This document shows positions 9,604-19,236 of a stretch of DNA of 64,000 bases, piece by piece. The translations under genes were made by a program, and so were the position numbers. The notes under the pieces were generated by a model. That model was not told the DNA's origin, did no database searches, and saw nothing but the letters and a program-made list of their open reading frames with translations. Numbering within the stretch: position 1 is the stretch's first letter; the number at the start of each line of letters is the position of its first letter. Origin of the DNA: Spirochaetota bacterium (lineage in GTDB: Bacteria > Spirochaetota > JAAYUW01 > JAOAHJ01); assembly GCA_026415295.1 (NCBI GenBank), contig JAOAHJ010000008.1:50365-114364 (forward strand), read 5' to 3'.

Positions 9604-10317
9604 ATGAATAGAGTTTTAATTTTAGGATTGGGTAGTTTTGGAATGTCTTTGTGTGAAAATTTAGTCAAAGAAGGAGTTGAAGTAATAGCAATTGATAATA
9701 ATCCTTCAAAAACAAATTTAATTAAAAATATGGTTGTTGCTGTATATGAAATAGATATAAGAAATGAGGATTTTTTAAATATAATTTCAGATATTAAGAA
9801 CATAGATTATGCTGTAATATGTGTCGGTGATAATATGGAAGCATCTTTACTGTCGGCCCTAACATTAAAAGAAAATACAGATATTCCTGTTATTGCAAGA
9901 GCTACTTCAAAACAACATCAAAAAATTTTAAAAGCAATTGGGGTTGATGAAATAATATTTTTAGAGGAAGAAGTTGGGGAAAGGCTAGCTCAACGTATTT
10001 CTAAAGGTCATGTTTATAATTATGTACCTTTAAGTGGAGATCATAAAATAATTGATGTAAAAGTATCACCAGGGATGGTTGGTAAAATGATTAAAGATTT
10101 AAATATTAGAGAAAAATATAAAGTTAATATTATTGCTATAAAATCAAAAATTGCTGTTCTTGACAAAGAAACTTTTGACAATGTATTTAAAGAAGAAGTG
10201 AAAGAAGTTCCAACTGGAGATTATGTTCTTAAAGACAATGATATAATGGTAGTTGTTGGAAAGAATCTTGAAGTAGACTCTTTTGTAGAAGCAGTTGAAA
10301 GAGATGCTCTTGATTGA
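9604..10317 (+). CDS. K+ channel regulatory subunit (RCK/TrkA-KtrA type)
   Basis: Cytoplasmic regulator that gates the adjacent TrkH/KtrB channel in response to bound nucleotide. Residues 1-130 are an RCK_N Rossmann domain with the dinucleotide-binding GLGSFG at 8-13 and an acidic residue at the end of the second strand (VEVIAID). Residues about 150-237 are an RCK_C domain (DVKVSPGMVGKMIKDLN). The 237-residue, single-RCK length is that of KtrA rather than the double-length TrkA. GAGG lies upstream of the ATG. It is paired with the channel gene 67 bases upstream. Confidence 0.93.
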   Translation: MNRVLILGLGSFGMSLCENLVKEGVEVIAIDNNPSKTNLIKNMVVAVYEIDIRNEDFLNIISDIKNIDYAVICVGDNMEASLLSALTLKENTDIPVIARATSKQHQKILKAIGVDEIIFLEEEVGERLAQRISKGHVYNYVPLSGDHKIIDVKVSPGMVGKMIKDLNIREKYKVNIIAIKSKIAVLDKETFDNVFKEEVKEVPTGDYVLKDNDIMVVVGKNLEVDSFVEAVERDALD

Positions 10318-10410
10318 AAAAAATTTATAAAAAATAACTAAATTTAAAATAATGTTAATTGTTTTAAAATATTTTAAAATAAATATTATTTATTTTATAA
10401 GATAAAAATT

Positions 10411-11400
10411 ATGAAAAAAAGTATTGATAAGCCTATTTGTTTCATATCAACTGGTGGTACAATTTCTATGAAATTTGATAAAGCTTCAAGTGGTTTTGTC
10501 CCAGGTATAAAAGGTGAGGATTTATTTGAGTTTTTAAAAATGCAGAATATATCTATTACTTATGAAGTATTTGAATATAGCAATAAACCATCTCCCCATA
10601 TTACTATTGAAGATATGCAGAATTTAGCTGATTTTATTATTAAAAATAGAGATAAATATTATGGCTATATAATTACTCATGGTACAGATGTTCTTGAGGA
10701 AACAGCATTTTTTCTTGATATAACTTTGCCAAGATCAATAAAATGTGTAGTAACTGCTTCTATGAGATCAAACTCAGAAATTGGTGTTGATGGTCCAAGG
10801 AATATTCTTGGATCAGTCAAAACACTTATTTCAAAGGAATCTGATAATTATGGGGTTCTTGTTGTTTTAAATGATGAAATACATGATCCTTTAACAGTTA
10901 CAAAAACTTATACTTCAAATGTTTCAACATTTAACTCTCCTGCTTTTGGAATTCTTGGTATAGTGGATGAGGATAAGGTTTTTTTTGGCAGGAATAAAAT
11001 TAACAATATAATGCTTGATTATAAGAAATTTGAGAAAGGTATATACTTATATAAAACATATATTGGTGATGATGGAGATTTATTAAAATATTTACTAAAC
11101 AAAAAAGACTTAAAAGGAATAGTTATTGAGGGATTTGGAAGAGGTAATGTACCTCCTAATATTCAAGATATAATTGAAGAATATTTAAAAAATAATAAAG
11201 TAGTAGTAGTAACTTCTAGATGTCATATAGGGAGAACTTTAGGTGTATATGCTTATAAGGGAGGGGGTAAATTACTTGAAGATTTAGGAGTTATTCTTTC
11301 AAAGGATATAAAATCACACAAAGCTTATCTTCTTTTAGGATTATTACTTGGGAAAAACTTCGATTTAAATAAAATAAAAAACATCTTTTCTTTATATTAA
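10411..11400 (+). CDS. ansA: Type I (cytoplasmic) L-asparaginase
   Basis: Hydrolyses asparagine to aspartate and ammonia. The N-terminal ISTGGTISM holds the nucleophile Thr, and YIITHGTDVLEETA holds the second Thr-Asp catalytic motif. A Lys normally expected further on is replaced by the VVTASMRS region, as in the type I family, which still carries the conserved Ser and Arg. There is no signal peptide, so it is cytoplasmic. The length of 329 residues is normal. The gene stands alone, with more than 90 AT-rich bases on each side and no obvious SD. A glutamyl-tRNA amidotransferase GatD role is less likely because no GatE partner or N-terminal extension is present. Confidence 0.9.
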   Translation: MKKSIDKPICFISTGGTISMKFDKASSGFVPGIKGEDLFEFLKMQNISITYEVFEYSNKPSPHITIEDMQNLADFIIKNRDKYYGYIITHGTDVLEETAFFLDITLPRSIKCVVTASMRSNSEIGVDGPRNILGSVKTLISKESDNYGVLVVLNDEIHDPLTVTKTYTSNVSTFNSPAFGILGIVDEDKVFFGRNKINNIMLDYKKFEKGIYLYKTYIGDDGDLLKYLLNKKDLKGIVIEGFGRGNVPPNIQDIIEEYLKNNKVVVVTSRCHIGRTLGVYAYKGGGKLLEDLGVILSKDIKSHKAYLLLGLLLGKNFDLNKIKNIFSLY

Positions 11401-11559
11401 AAATATTATTTCTTTAATATTTATTAACAAATTTTTCTTTATTTAAATTAAGTTTAATAACACTTGAAAAATTATATTTTTATTTTAAAATTATATTTGG
11501 TAATTTAAATAAATCTTAATAATTATTAATTTTTATTAAATAATACAATTGAGGTGAGT

Positions 11560-13683
11560 ATGGAGCTGATGAATTTAATTGAAGGTAAAATTAAAGAATC
11601 ATTTTATCATGAATGGTTAATTTCAAATATATTAGGAAGTTATGGTTTAGGTACAGGGAACTTAATTCCAAATAGGAAATATCATGGGTTACTTATTGCT
11701 AATATAAATGATAACAAGTTTCACATATTATCATCAATAGAGGAAAGAGTAAAGATTTTATCTGAGTCTATGTATTTAGATTCAAATCAATATCCTGATA
11801 TTATTTATCCAAATGGGTACAGACACCTTGTAAAAAGTTGGTTATTACCATTTCCAACATTTCTTTACTCTTCATATCCTTTTGATGAAAATGTCTTGAT
11901 ATTAAAAATAATTCAGATGGATGAGGAAAAAAATTTAGTTAGAATAAATTATAAGAATTATGGCACTGTAAATTTTAAATTATATTTAAGACCAAAGTTT
12001 ACATTTAGAAATCATCATAGTTTAAATAAACCAGGTTCAATAAAATCTGAAGATATTGAAATAAATTTGAAAAATGAAAAACAAGTTATTATTTTTCATA
12101 AAAATAGTGGTAATAGTGTTTTTCTTTTAATTGATAATGGTGTCATTAGAAGTGAACCTTTAATTTATAAAAACATATTTTATCCAAATGAAGAAATACG
12201 TGGCTATGATTCCTTAGAAGATTTATATGCTCCAATAATAATAAAAATAGAATTGCAACCAGATGAGGAAATAAATTTATTTTTTATGCTTGAAGATGAA
12301 TTAAAAGAATTTAAAAACAAAATAGAAAAAGAAAATAAAAGTATAAATTTAAATGATTTAATCTTAAAAAGATTTGATAATTCTTTTAATAGAATAATAA
12401 AAGAAAAGATTATCCCAGTTGACTATCCAATTAAAATGAAAAAGAAAAAAGTTAAATCTGAAGAGGAATTTAAAAGCATTTTTGTAAATTTAAAAGATGA
12501 TGATGAGTTTATTTTTAATGAAAATGAAAGAGAAAATATACTAAAGTTAATGTTAAGTAGATTTATGTTAAAAGATGATATAATAGCTGGTTTCCCATGG
12601 TTTGGAAATTGGGGCAGAGATACAATGATAACATTAGAAGCTTTGAATTTTGAAGAAGATGAAGATACCAAAAACTTCTATTTAAAAGTCCTATTAAAAT
12701 ATGGTAAAAAATTAAAAAATGGATTGATTCCTAATGTTATTGATAAAGATGGCTTTGGAGAAAATTATAATTCTATTGATGCTTCTTTACTATTTTGTAA
12801 TAGAATTTATGATTATATAACTAACTTTAAAGAAGAGAATGAAAAAAATATAAATTTATTAATTAAATATTTTATAGATGTTATTTTTAATTACTTTTTT
12901 AATAAGGATTTGCCATTTGAATATGATAAAGAAGATTCTTTAATAAAAATAAAGCCTGACTGTAAATTAGCTTTAACATGGATGGATGCTAAAATTTATG
13001 ATTATATAGTAACTCCTAGATTTCATAAACCTATTGAAATACAATTTTTATTTTATAATTCTCTTAAAAATTTATTAAAATTGCTAAAAAAGTATGAAAT
13101 AGAAATCCCAAAAAAATATTCAAAACTAGGAAAAGATTTTGTAAATGAAGTTATATCAAAATTGGACAAAAATTTAATTAATTATTATTTTGATGGTGAA
13201 ATATTTGGGGACACTATATATAATAAAACTTTAATTAAAGAGATAAGACCAAATTACTTAATTGGTTTATCTCTTGAAAATGTTAGTTTATCTAATGAGA
13301 TATACGATAAGGCTATAATTCAAGCTGATAAATATTTAGTTACAGACTATGGTTTAAGAACATTGAACAAAGAGAATCCATCATTTAGAAAGAAGTATAT
13401 TGGAAATCAAAAAATGAGAGATATGGCATATCATCAAGGAACTGTTTGGGCATGGTTAATTTTACCATTTTCAAAAATATTATACAAAAGATACAAGGAT
13501 AAGAAAATTGTAAAAGAAGAAATATTAAAAAGATTTAGAAGACCTTTTGATGGATTATTAAAAGGGCATTATGGTTCTATAGCAGAAGTATGGGATGGTG
13601 ATGAGCCACATTTCCCAAAGGGAGCACCAGCTCAAGCATGGTCAGTGGCTGCTTATTATTATGTAGTGAAAAATTTCTTTTAA
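11560..13683 (+). CDS. Glycogen debranching enzyme (amylo-alpha-1,6-glucosidase, GH133 type)
   Basis: Hydrolyses alpha-1,6 branch points of glycogen-like glucan. Residues 1-about 250 are the GDE N-terminal domain (GTGNLIPNRKYHGLL, KFHILSSIEERV). The (alpha/alpha)6 catalytic domain includes PWFGNWGRDTMITLEAL, MDAK, and GTVWAWLILPF, with acidic residues in the expected places. It is about 707 residues and has no signal peptide. The open frame reaches a GTG at 11554, but GAGG (11551-11554) is the ribosome binding site, which makes the ATG at 11560 the start. It opens the glucan island (GDE, GT4, GH57, phosphorylase). Confidence 0.92.
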   Translation: MELMNLIEGKIKESFYHEWLISNILGSYGLGTGNLIPNRKYHGLLIANINDNKFHILSSIEERVKILSESMYLDSNQYPDIIYPNGYRHLVKSWLLPFPTFLYSSYPFDENVLILKIIQMDEEKNLVRINYKNYGTVNFKLYLRPKFTFRNHHSLNKPGSIKSEDIEINLKNEKQVIIFHKNSGNSVFLLIDNGVIRSEPLIYKNIFYPNEEIRGYDSLEDLYAPIIIKIELQPDEEINLFFMLEDELKEFKNKIEKENKSINLNDLILKRFDNSFNRIIKEKIIPVDYPIKMKKKKVKSEEEFKSIFVNLKDDDEFIFNENERENILKLMLSRFMLKDDIIAGFPWFGNWGRDTMITLEALNFEEDEDTKNFYLKVLLKYGKKLKNGLIPNVIDKDGFGENYNSIDASLLFCNRIYDYITNFKEENEKNINLLIKYFIDVIFNYFFNKDLPFEYDKEDSLIKIKPDCKLALTWMDAKIYDYIVTPRFHKPIEIQFLFYNSLKNLLKLLKKYEIEIPKKYSKLGKDFVNEVISKLDKNLINYYFDGEIFGDTIYNKTLIKEIRPNYLIGLSLENVSLSNEIYDKAIIQADKYLVTDYGLRTLNKENPSFRKKYIGNQKMRDMAYHQGTVWAWLILPFSKILYKRYKDKKIVKEEILKRFRRPFDGLLKGHYGSIAEVWDGDEPHFPKGAPAQAWSVAAYYYVVKNFF

Positions 13684-13767
13684 TATTATTAAGTTTATTA
13701 AAAATTTATATTTATTAAATTTGGATAATAGAAAGATTAATTAAATAATATTTTTGGATCTAGATTA

Positions 13768-13798
13768 TTTTATAAATAAATTTTATTTATTTATAAAA
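13768..13798. repeat. 13-bp perfect AT-only inverted repeat upstream of the GT4 gene
   Basis: Arms 13768-13780 and 13786-13798 are perfectly complementary with a five-base loop, ending 32 bases before the GT4 start codon. It contains no G or C, so chance is possible in this composition. It could be a transcript-end hairpin of the debranching gene or a regulatory site for the next gene. Confidence 0.45.
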
Positions 13799-13830
13799 AT
13801 AATAAAAAGCTATTTAATTGAGGTTATTAT

Positions 13831-15147
13831 ATGAAAATATTAATGTTAAGTTGGGAATTCCCTCCTCTAATTGCAGGTGGATTAGGGATGGCTGTCTATG
13901 GTATGGTGAAACATTTGATAGAATTGGGAAATGAAATATTATTAATTTTACCTACTAAATATGATGTTTATTTTCATTTAAAAAATGAATATGATTTAGA
14001 TAATTTAAATCCAATATTTTTATCAAAAGATGAACACATTTTATTTGAAAAAGACATTTCTGAAAATAAGTATTCAATATATAAAGCTCTTGGTTTATCT
14101 ATAATTCCTGAAACCTATTTTAGTGATGCTGATTATTATAAATTTTACGAATTTTTTTATGAATCCTTCGATCTATTTTCAAGGGGTATACCTTTTTATA
14201 TAGTAAAAGAAATAGAAAGTACTCTTGAAGAAAGAGGTGGTCTATTTGGTAAGGTTAGAGACTATACATTAAGAGTTAGTAGAATTGTTAACAAAATTAA
14301 TTTTGATATTGTTCACTGCCATGATTGGCTCACATATCCAGCTGGGCTTGTATTGAAAATGAAATATAACAAAAAACTGGTAGCTCATATTCATGCAACA
14401 GAGTTTGATAGAGCTGGCAATAACCCAGGAGATGATAGAATTCATAAAATTGAATATGCAGGTCTTACTTATTCAGACAGAGTTATAGCTGTTTCAAATT
14501 ATACTGCAAATATAATTGTTTATAGGTATAAAATTGACACTAGAAAAATTAGAGTAATTCATAATGCTTTTTACCTTAAAAATCCGGAAAAAAGAAGTGA
14601 GATAAAAAGGTTTTTTAAAAGACCTGTTGTTTTATTTTTAGGAAGAATTACTTTACAAAAAGGACCAGATTATTTTATTGAGGTTGCAAAAAATGTAATT
14701 TCTCAAATTCCAAATGTTTTGTTTATAATGGTTGGTGCTGGAGATATGCAAAGAAAACTTATTCATAAATCAGCATATTATAAATTAAGAGCCAATTTAC
14801 TTTTTTCAAATTTTTTAAATAGGCAACAAGTAGAAAAAATATTATCAATGAGTGATATATTTGTTCTACCTTCTGTTTCAGAACCATTTGGGATTGCTCC
14901 ACTTGAAGCTATGGCAGCTGGACTTGTTGCTATAATTTCTAAGCAATCTGGTGTATCAGAAATAGTTAATAATGCGTTTAAAGTGGATTTTTGGGATGTT
15001 AATAAAATGAGTGAAATAATAATAGATCTAATAAAAAATCCAGATAAGATGAAAGAGATTGCTGAAAAAGGAGCAAAAGAAGTAAATAAGATAAATTGGT
15101 TGAGAGTAGCAAGGGAGATAAATAAAGTTTATATGGAAATTATTTAA
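13831..15147 (+). CDS. Family 4 glycosyltransferase, probable glycogen/glucan synthase
   Basis: Retaining GT-B glycosyltransferase of 438 residues. The N domain opens MLSWEFPPLIAGGLG, the nucleotide-sugar glycine loop of glycogen-synthase-like enzymes, and carries HCHDWLTYPAGL. The C domain has VVLFLGRITLQKGPDYF and the signature SEPFGIAPLEAMAAG, with the two glutamates of the EX7E motif. Its position between a debranching enzyme and a GH57 amylase, upstream of a phosphorylase, suggests it elongates an alpha-1,4-glucan, but the acceptor and donor (ADP- or UDP-glucose) are inferred. GAGG lies upstream of the ATG. Confidence 0.82.
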   Translation: MKILMLSWEFPPLIAGGLGMAVYGMVKHLIELGNEILLILPTKYDVYFHLKNEYDLDNLNPIFLSKDEHILFEKDISENKYSIYKALGLSIIPETYFSDADYYKFYEFFYESFDLFSRGIPFYIVKEIESTLEERGGLFGKVRDYTLRVSRIVNKINFDIVHCHDWLTYPAGLVLKMKYNKKLVAHIHATEFDRAGNNPGDDRIHKIEYAGLTYSDRVIAVSNYTANIIVYRYKIDTRKIRVIHNAFYLKNPEKRSEIKRFFKRPVVLFLGRITLQKGPDYFIEVAKNVISQIPNVLFIMVGAGDMQRKLIHKSAYYKLRANLLFSNFLNRQQVEKILSMSDIFVLPSVSEPFGIAPLEAMAAGLVAIISKQSGVSEIVNNAFKVDFWDVNKMSEIIIDLIKNPDKMKEIAEKGAKEVNKINWLRVAREINKVYMEII

Positions 15148-15190
15148 ATTTAATAAATTTTTTTACTTAAATCAGAATAGGGGTATTTAT

Positions 15191-16396
15191 ATGCTTAATA
15201 TTGTATTTTATTTTCAAGTTCATCAGCCTTATAGGTTAAAAAGATTGTCTATCTTTGATATAAATAATGTAGATGATTTATTTGATGAAGAATTGAATAA
15301 ATATGTAATACAGAAAGTTAGTAAAAAATGCTATATACCAACAAATGAACTTCTACTTAAATTAATAAATAAATATGAAGGTAGATTTAAAGTTGCATTT
15401 TCAATATCCGGCGTTACAATTGAGCAATTTAAAAAATATTGTCCTGAAACTTTAATTCTTTTTAAGGAATTAGCCAAGACTGGATGTGTAGAGTTTTTAA
15501 ATGAAACCTACTATCATTCTTTATCATTTCTGTATGATGAGGATGAATTTAAACATCAGATAAAGATGCATTATAATTTGATAAGAGAAGAGTTAGGATG
15601 GTCTCCAATTGTTTTTAGGAATACTGAGTTGATTTTTTATAATAAAATTAGTGATTTATTAAAAGATTATGAAAATATTAAAGTAATTTTAACAGAAGGC
15701 ACAGAAAAAGTTCTTGAGTGGAGATCCCCATTATATCCATATAGAACAATTAATGATAAACATTTTCTTTTAATGAAGCATTATGCATTATCTGATGATA
15801 TAGCTTTTAGATTTTCAAACAAAGGATGGGTTGAATGGCCCTTAACTGTTGATAAATTTGTAAAATGGGTTGACCATTTGGGCTTGATAGAAAAAAAAGG
15901 AAGAAATATATTTCTTAATTTGTTTATGGATTATGAAACATTTGGGGAACATCAATGGGAAGACACTGGTATTTTTAAATTTTTAGAAAAACTCCCTTCT
16001 GAAGTTTTTAAATATAAACACCTTGGTTTTTGTTGGCCTTCTGATATAATTGATGCTGTAAATTATCCTGTTGAAAAAATAGATATTCCATATCCTATTT
16101 CATGGGCTGATACTGAAAGAGATCTTTCAGCATGGTTATCTAATGATATTCAACATAATGCTATAGAATCTTTTTATAAAATATTTTCATTATTAAAGAA
16201 TAAATTAAATGATGAGGAATTGAATTATATTCGAAGATTATCTACTTCTGACCATTTTTATTATATGTGTACGAAATATTTTCAAGATGGAGATGTTCAC
16301 AAATACTTTTCACCCTATGAGACACCTGAAAATGCTTATATTTATTATTTAAATGCTCTTGCAAGTATTCAAGAAAAATACGAAATAATTGTTTAA
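15191..16396 (+). CDS. GH57 family alpha-amylase-type glycoside hydrolase
   Basis: Retaining alpha-glucan hydrolase of about 401 residues. All GH57 landmarks are readable: HQP at residues 11-13, the FSISGVTIEQ motif, the nucleophile Glu146 in FRNTELIF, and the acid/base Asp247 in MDYETFGEHQWEDTG. The length fits the intracellular alpha-amylase subgroup rather than the longer GH57 branching enzymes. There is no signal peptide. It starts 43 bases after the GT4 gene with AGGGGT upstream, suggesting cotranscription. Inferred role: trimming or remodelling the stored glucan. Confidence 0.9.
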   Translation: MLNIVFYFQVHQPYRLKRLSIFDINNVDDLFDEELNKYVIQKVSKKCYIPTNELLLKLINKYEGRFKVAFSISGVTIEQFKKYCPETLILFKELAKTGCVEFLNETYYHSLSFLYDEDEFKHQIKMHYNLIREELGWSPIVFRNTELIFYNKISDLLKDYENIKVILTEGTEKVLEWRSPLYPYRTINDKHFLLMKHYALSDDIAFRFSNKGWVEWPLTVDKFVKWVDHLGLIEKKGRNIFLNLFMDYETFGEHQWEDTGIFKFLEKLPSEVFKYKHLGFCWPSDIIDAVNYPVEKIDIPYPISWADTERDLSAWLSNDIQHNAIESFYKIFSLLKNKLNDEELNYIRRLSTSDHFYYMCTKYFQDGDVHKYFSPYETPENAYIYYLNALASIQEKYEIIV

Positions 16397-16697
16397 TTAT
16401 AATTTATTAAAAATGTATGTTTTCTTTTAACTATCTTAATTTTATAAATTAAAATTCTTTTTGATAAAAATATTTGAAATTATTTTTATAATTGTTTTAT
16501 TATTTATGTGTTATTATTTCTAAATAATTAAATAAAATTATTTTTTTGAATGTTTATTTTAATTAAAAGATTTATATTAAAATATTATAGTAAAATTTAT
16601 TAAATTTGATAGTACAAAATTGAGTAGTTTTTATAACAATATATTTAAAATTATTTGAGAATAATATATATTCAAATAATAAAAAGAGAGGAAAAAG
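16397..16697. other. 301-base AT-rich intergenic region before the phosphorylase gene
   Basis: There is no open frame with coding character and no RNA gene. The one ordered element is a 9-bp perfect inverted repeat, 16650-16658 and 16672-16680 (ATTATTTGA ... TCAAATAAT), ending just before the GAGAGG ribosome binding site of the phosphorylase gene. The rest is homopolymer-rich A/T sequence. Confidence 0.6.
16650..16680. promoter_or_regulatory. Inverted repeat next to the phosphorylase ribosome binding site
   Basis: ATTATTTGA (16650-16658) and TCAAATAAT (16672-16680) are exact reverse complements separated by 13 bases. The position, 17 bases from the start codon, would suit an operator or an RNA hairpin. 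No regulator can be named. Confidence 0.35.
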
Positions 16698-19226
16698 ATG
16701 CAATTTAAAGATTTTTTCGTTTATCCAAAATATCCTAAAAATTTAGAAAAATTATATAAAATAGCATATAATTTATGGGTTACATGGGATAATGAAGCTT
16801 ATAAGCTTTTTATGAGGATTGATTCTAAACTCTTTAGAAAATGCAATAAAAATCCTATTCTATTTTTAATGAAATTAAATGAAGAAAAGTTAAAAGAATT
16901 ATCTGAAGATAAGAGTTTTTTATATAACCTTGAAAAAGTATCCGAAAAATTGAATGAATATCTTAAATATACTGAAACTTATTATCCTGATTTAAATGGA
17001 AAGATAATAGCATATTTTTCAACGGAGTATGGCTTACACCAATCTCTACCTATATATGCAGGAGGGCTTGGGATTCTTTCAGGAGATTATGTTAAAGGAG
17101 CATCTGATTTAAATATACCTATAATATCTGTTGGACTGTTTTATAATTATGGATATTTTACTCAAAGAATAAATATTAATGGTATTCAAGAAGAAATTTA
17201 TTCTAGGAATAATCCATATTTTTTACCTCTTAAGGAAATTAAAGATAAAAGTGGAAATAAGTTGTTTTTAAAAATTGAATTATTAAATAAAGAAATTAAA
17301 GTTAAACTATGGGAATTAAGAGTTGGACAAAATAGAATAATTTTATTGGATACAAATTTAGAAGAAAATCCAATTGAATTTAGGTCTATAACTGACCAAC
17401 TTTATGTTGCTGATAGAGAAAAAAGATTGTTACAAGAAATTGTTCTTGGTATAGGTGGTGTAAAAGCTTTAAAATTGATTGGTATAAATCCTGATATTTA
17501 TCATTTAAATGAAGGACATTCTGCTTTTTTAATTTTTGAAAGATTAAGAAATTTAATTTGTGATGATGGATTAAGTTTTGAGGAAGCTTTCCAATATGTT
17601 AAACTTACTAATATATTTACAACTCATACACCAGTAGAAGCAGGAAATGAAAATTTTGATATACCTTTAATTAAAAAATATTTTGAAAATGAAGTTAAAA
17701 AAATAGGAATCGACTTTGAAAAGTTTCTTTCTTTTGGATATTTTATTGATAAACAGAAATTTTGGTTACCTGCTTTTGCAATAAGATTTTCTTCCTTTGT
17801 TAATGGTGTTTCTAATATTCACGGAGAAGTTTCAAAGACTATGTGGCAATCTTTATTTCCTTCCTTAAATAAGATAGAAATTCCTATAACAGGGTTGACT
17901 AATGCTGTTCATTATTCATGGCTTTCTCCACAAATGCAATATCTCTTTGAAAGATATGTTTCACCAAATTTTTATCATTTAAGTTCAAAAGAAAAAATAT
18001 GGGACAATATTTTAGATATTCCAGATGAAGAAATTTGGGATGCACATATTAAGAGAAAAAAAGAGATGATTTCTTTTATAAGAAAACATATGACCAATAT
18101 TTTTCTTTCTAAAGGTTATTCTAGTATTAAAATAGAAAAAATAAATAAAATTTTGAATATAAATTATTTAACAATTGGCTTTGCAAGAAGATTTGCAACT
18201 TATAAAAGGGCAAATCTAATTTTGAAAGATAAAGCAAGATTAAAAAGAATATTAACTAATCCAGAAAAACCTATTCAATTAATATTTGCAGGTAAAGCAC
18301 ACCCAGCAGATTTAGCTGGTAAAAATTTAATTAAAGAAGTTATTGATTTTGCAAGAGATTATGATTTAGAAGATAGAGTAATATTTGTTGAAGATTATGA
18401 TATAGAAGTTGCTAAGCATTTAGTGCAAGGTGTAGATGTTTGGTTAAACAATCCTGTAAAACCAAATGAAGCATCAGGAACTTCAGGAATGAAGGCAGGT
18501 ATTAATGGAGTTTTAAATCTTTCTGTTCTTGATGGCTGGTGGCCAGAATGTTTTAACGGTGAGAATGGGTGGGCAATTTCGGCTGGTGAAAATATTACAG
18601 ATCCAGAATTGAGAGACCTTACAGAAGCAAATCAAATTTATGAATATTTAGAGAATGAGATTGCTAATCTTTTTTATGAAAGAAATGAAAATGATATCCC
18701 TGAAAGTTGGATAAAAATGATGAAAAAATCTATTTATACAGTTTATAAAAATTTTAATATGAATAGAATGATAGAAGATTATGTTGAAAAATTTTATCTT
18801 AAAGCTATTCAGAATGCTGAAATATTTTCAAAAGAAAACTATAAAAATTTAAAAGCCTTAAATAATAATTATTATAAACTCATTAATCATTGGGAAAAAA
18901 TTTACATAAAAGATGTTTTTTTTAAAAATGATACAAATGATATATTAAAATCAGGGGATAAACTAAAAATAGAGGCATATATATATGTTGATGATATTGA
19001 TATTAGTTTAATTAATATAGAAATTTTTTATTTGTTAAATGATGAGAGGGATTTTGAAACATTTAAACTGAAATTTATAGAAAAATACGATGATAAAGTA
19101 GCAAAATTTGAGGGAGAACTTGAGTTAAGAAGCTACGGAATACAAAAAATCAATTTAAGAATTATTCCATCAAGTGATGAATTAAAAATTATTTATCCTA
19201 ATTTAATAAAATGGTATTTAAATTAA
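16698..19226 (+). CDS. glgP: Alpha-glucan (glycogen) phosphorylase, GT35
   Basis: Phosphorolyses alpha-1,4-glucan to glucose-1-phosphate with pyridoxal phosphate. The PLP lysine is Lys599 in EASGTSGMKAGINGVLNLS. Other family blocks are STEYGLHQSLPIYAGGLG, HLNEGHSAFLIFERL and the FARRFATYKRA phosphate-site region. The 842-residue form with the N-terminal helical start (PKNLEKLYKIAYNLWVTWD) is the short phosphorylase class seen in thermophiles and many anaerobes. Residues about 740-842 form a C-terminal beta-rich extension. A strong AGAGAGG precedes the ATG. It is the last gene of the glucan island and converges on the HD-GYP gene. Confidence 0.93.
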   Translation: MQFKDFFVYPKYPKNLEKLYKIAYNLWVTWDNEAYKLFMRIDSKLFRKCNKNPILFLMKLNEEKLKELSEDKSFLYNLEKVSEKLNEYLKYTETYYPDLNGKIIAYFSTEYGLHQSLPIYAGGLGILSGDYVKGASDLNIPIISVGLFYNYGYFTQRININGIQEEIYSRNNPYFLPLKEIKDKSGNKLFLKIELLNKEIKVKLWELRVGQNRIILLDTNLEENPIEFRSITDQLYVADREKRLLQEIVLGIGGVKALKLIGINPDIYHLNEGHSAFLIFERLRNLICDDGLSFEEAFQYVKLTNIFTTHTPVEAGNENFDIPLIKKYFENEVKKIGIDFEKFLSFGYFIDKQKFWLPAFAIRFSSFVNGVSNIHGEVSKTMWQSLFPSLNKIEIPITGLTNAVHYSWLSPQMQYLFERYVSPNFYHLSSKEKIWDNILDIPDEEIWDAHIKRKKEMISFIRKHMTNIFLSKGYSSIKIEKINKILNINYLTIGFARRFATYKRANLILKDKARLKRILTNPEKPIQLIFAGKAHPADLAGKNLIKEVIDFARDYDLEDRVIFVEDYDIEVAKHLVQGVDVWLNNPVKPNEASGTSGMKAGINGVLNLSVLDGWWPECFNGENGWAISAGENITDPELRDLTEANQIYEYLENEIANLFYERNENDIPESWIKMMKKSIYTVYKNFNMNRMIEDYVEKFYLKAIQNAEIFSKENYKNLKALNNNYYKLINHWEKIYIKDVFFKNDTNDILKSGDKLKIEAYIYVDDIDISLINIEIFYLLNDERDFETFKLKFIEKYDDKVAKFEGELELRSYGIQKINLRIIPSSDELKIIYPNLIKWYLN

Positions 19227-19236
19227 TCTTTTTATG

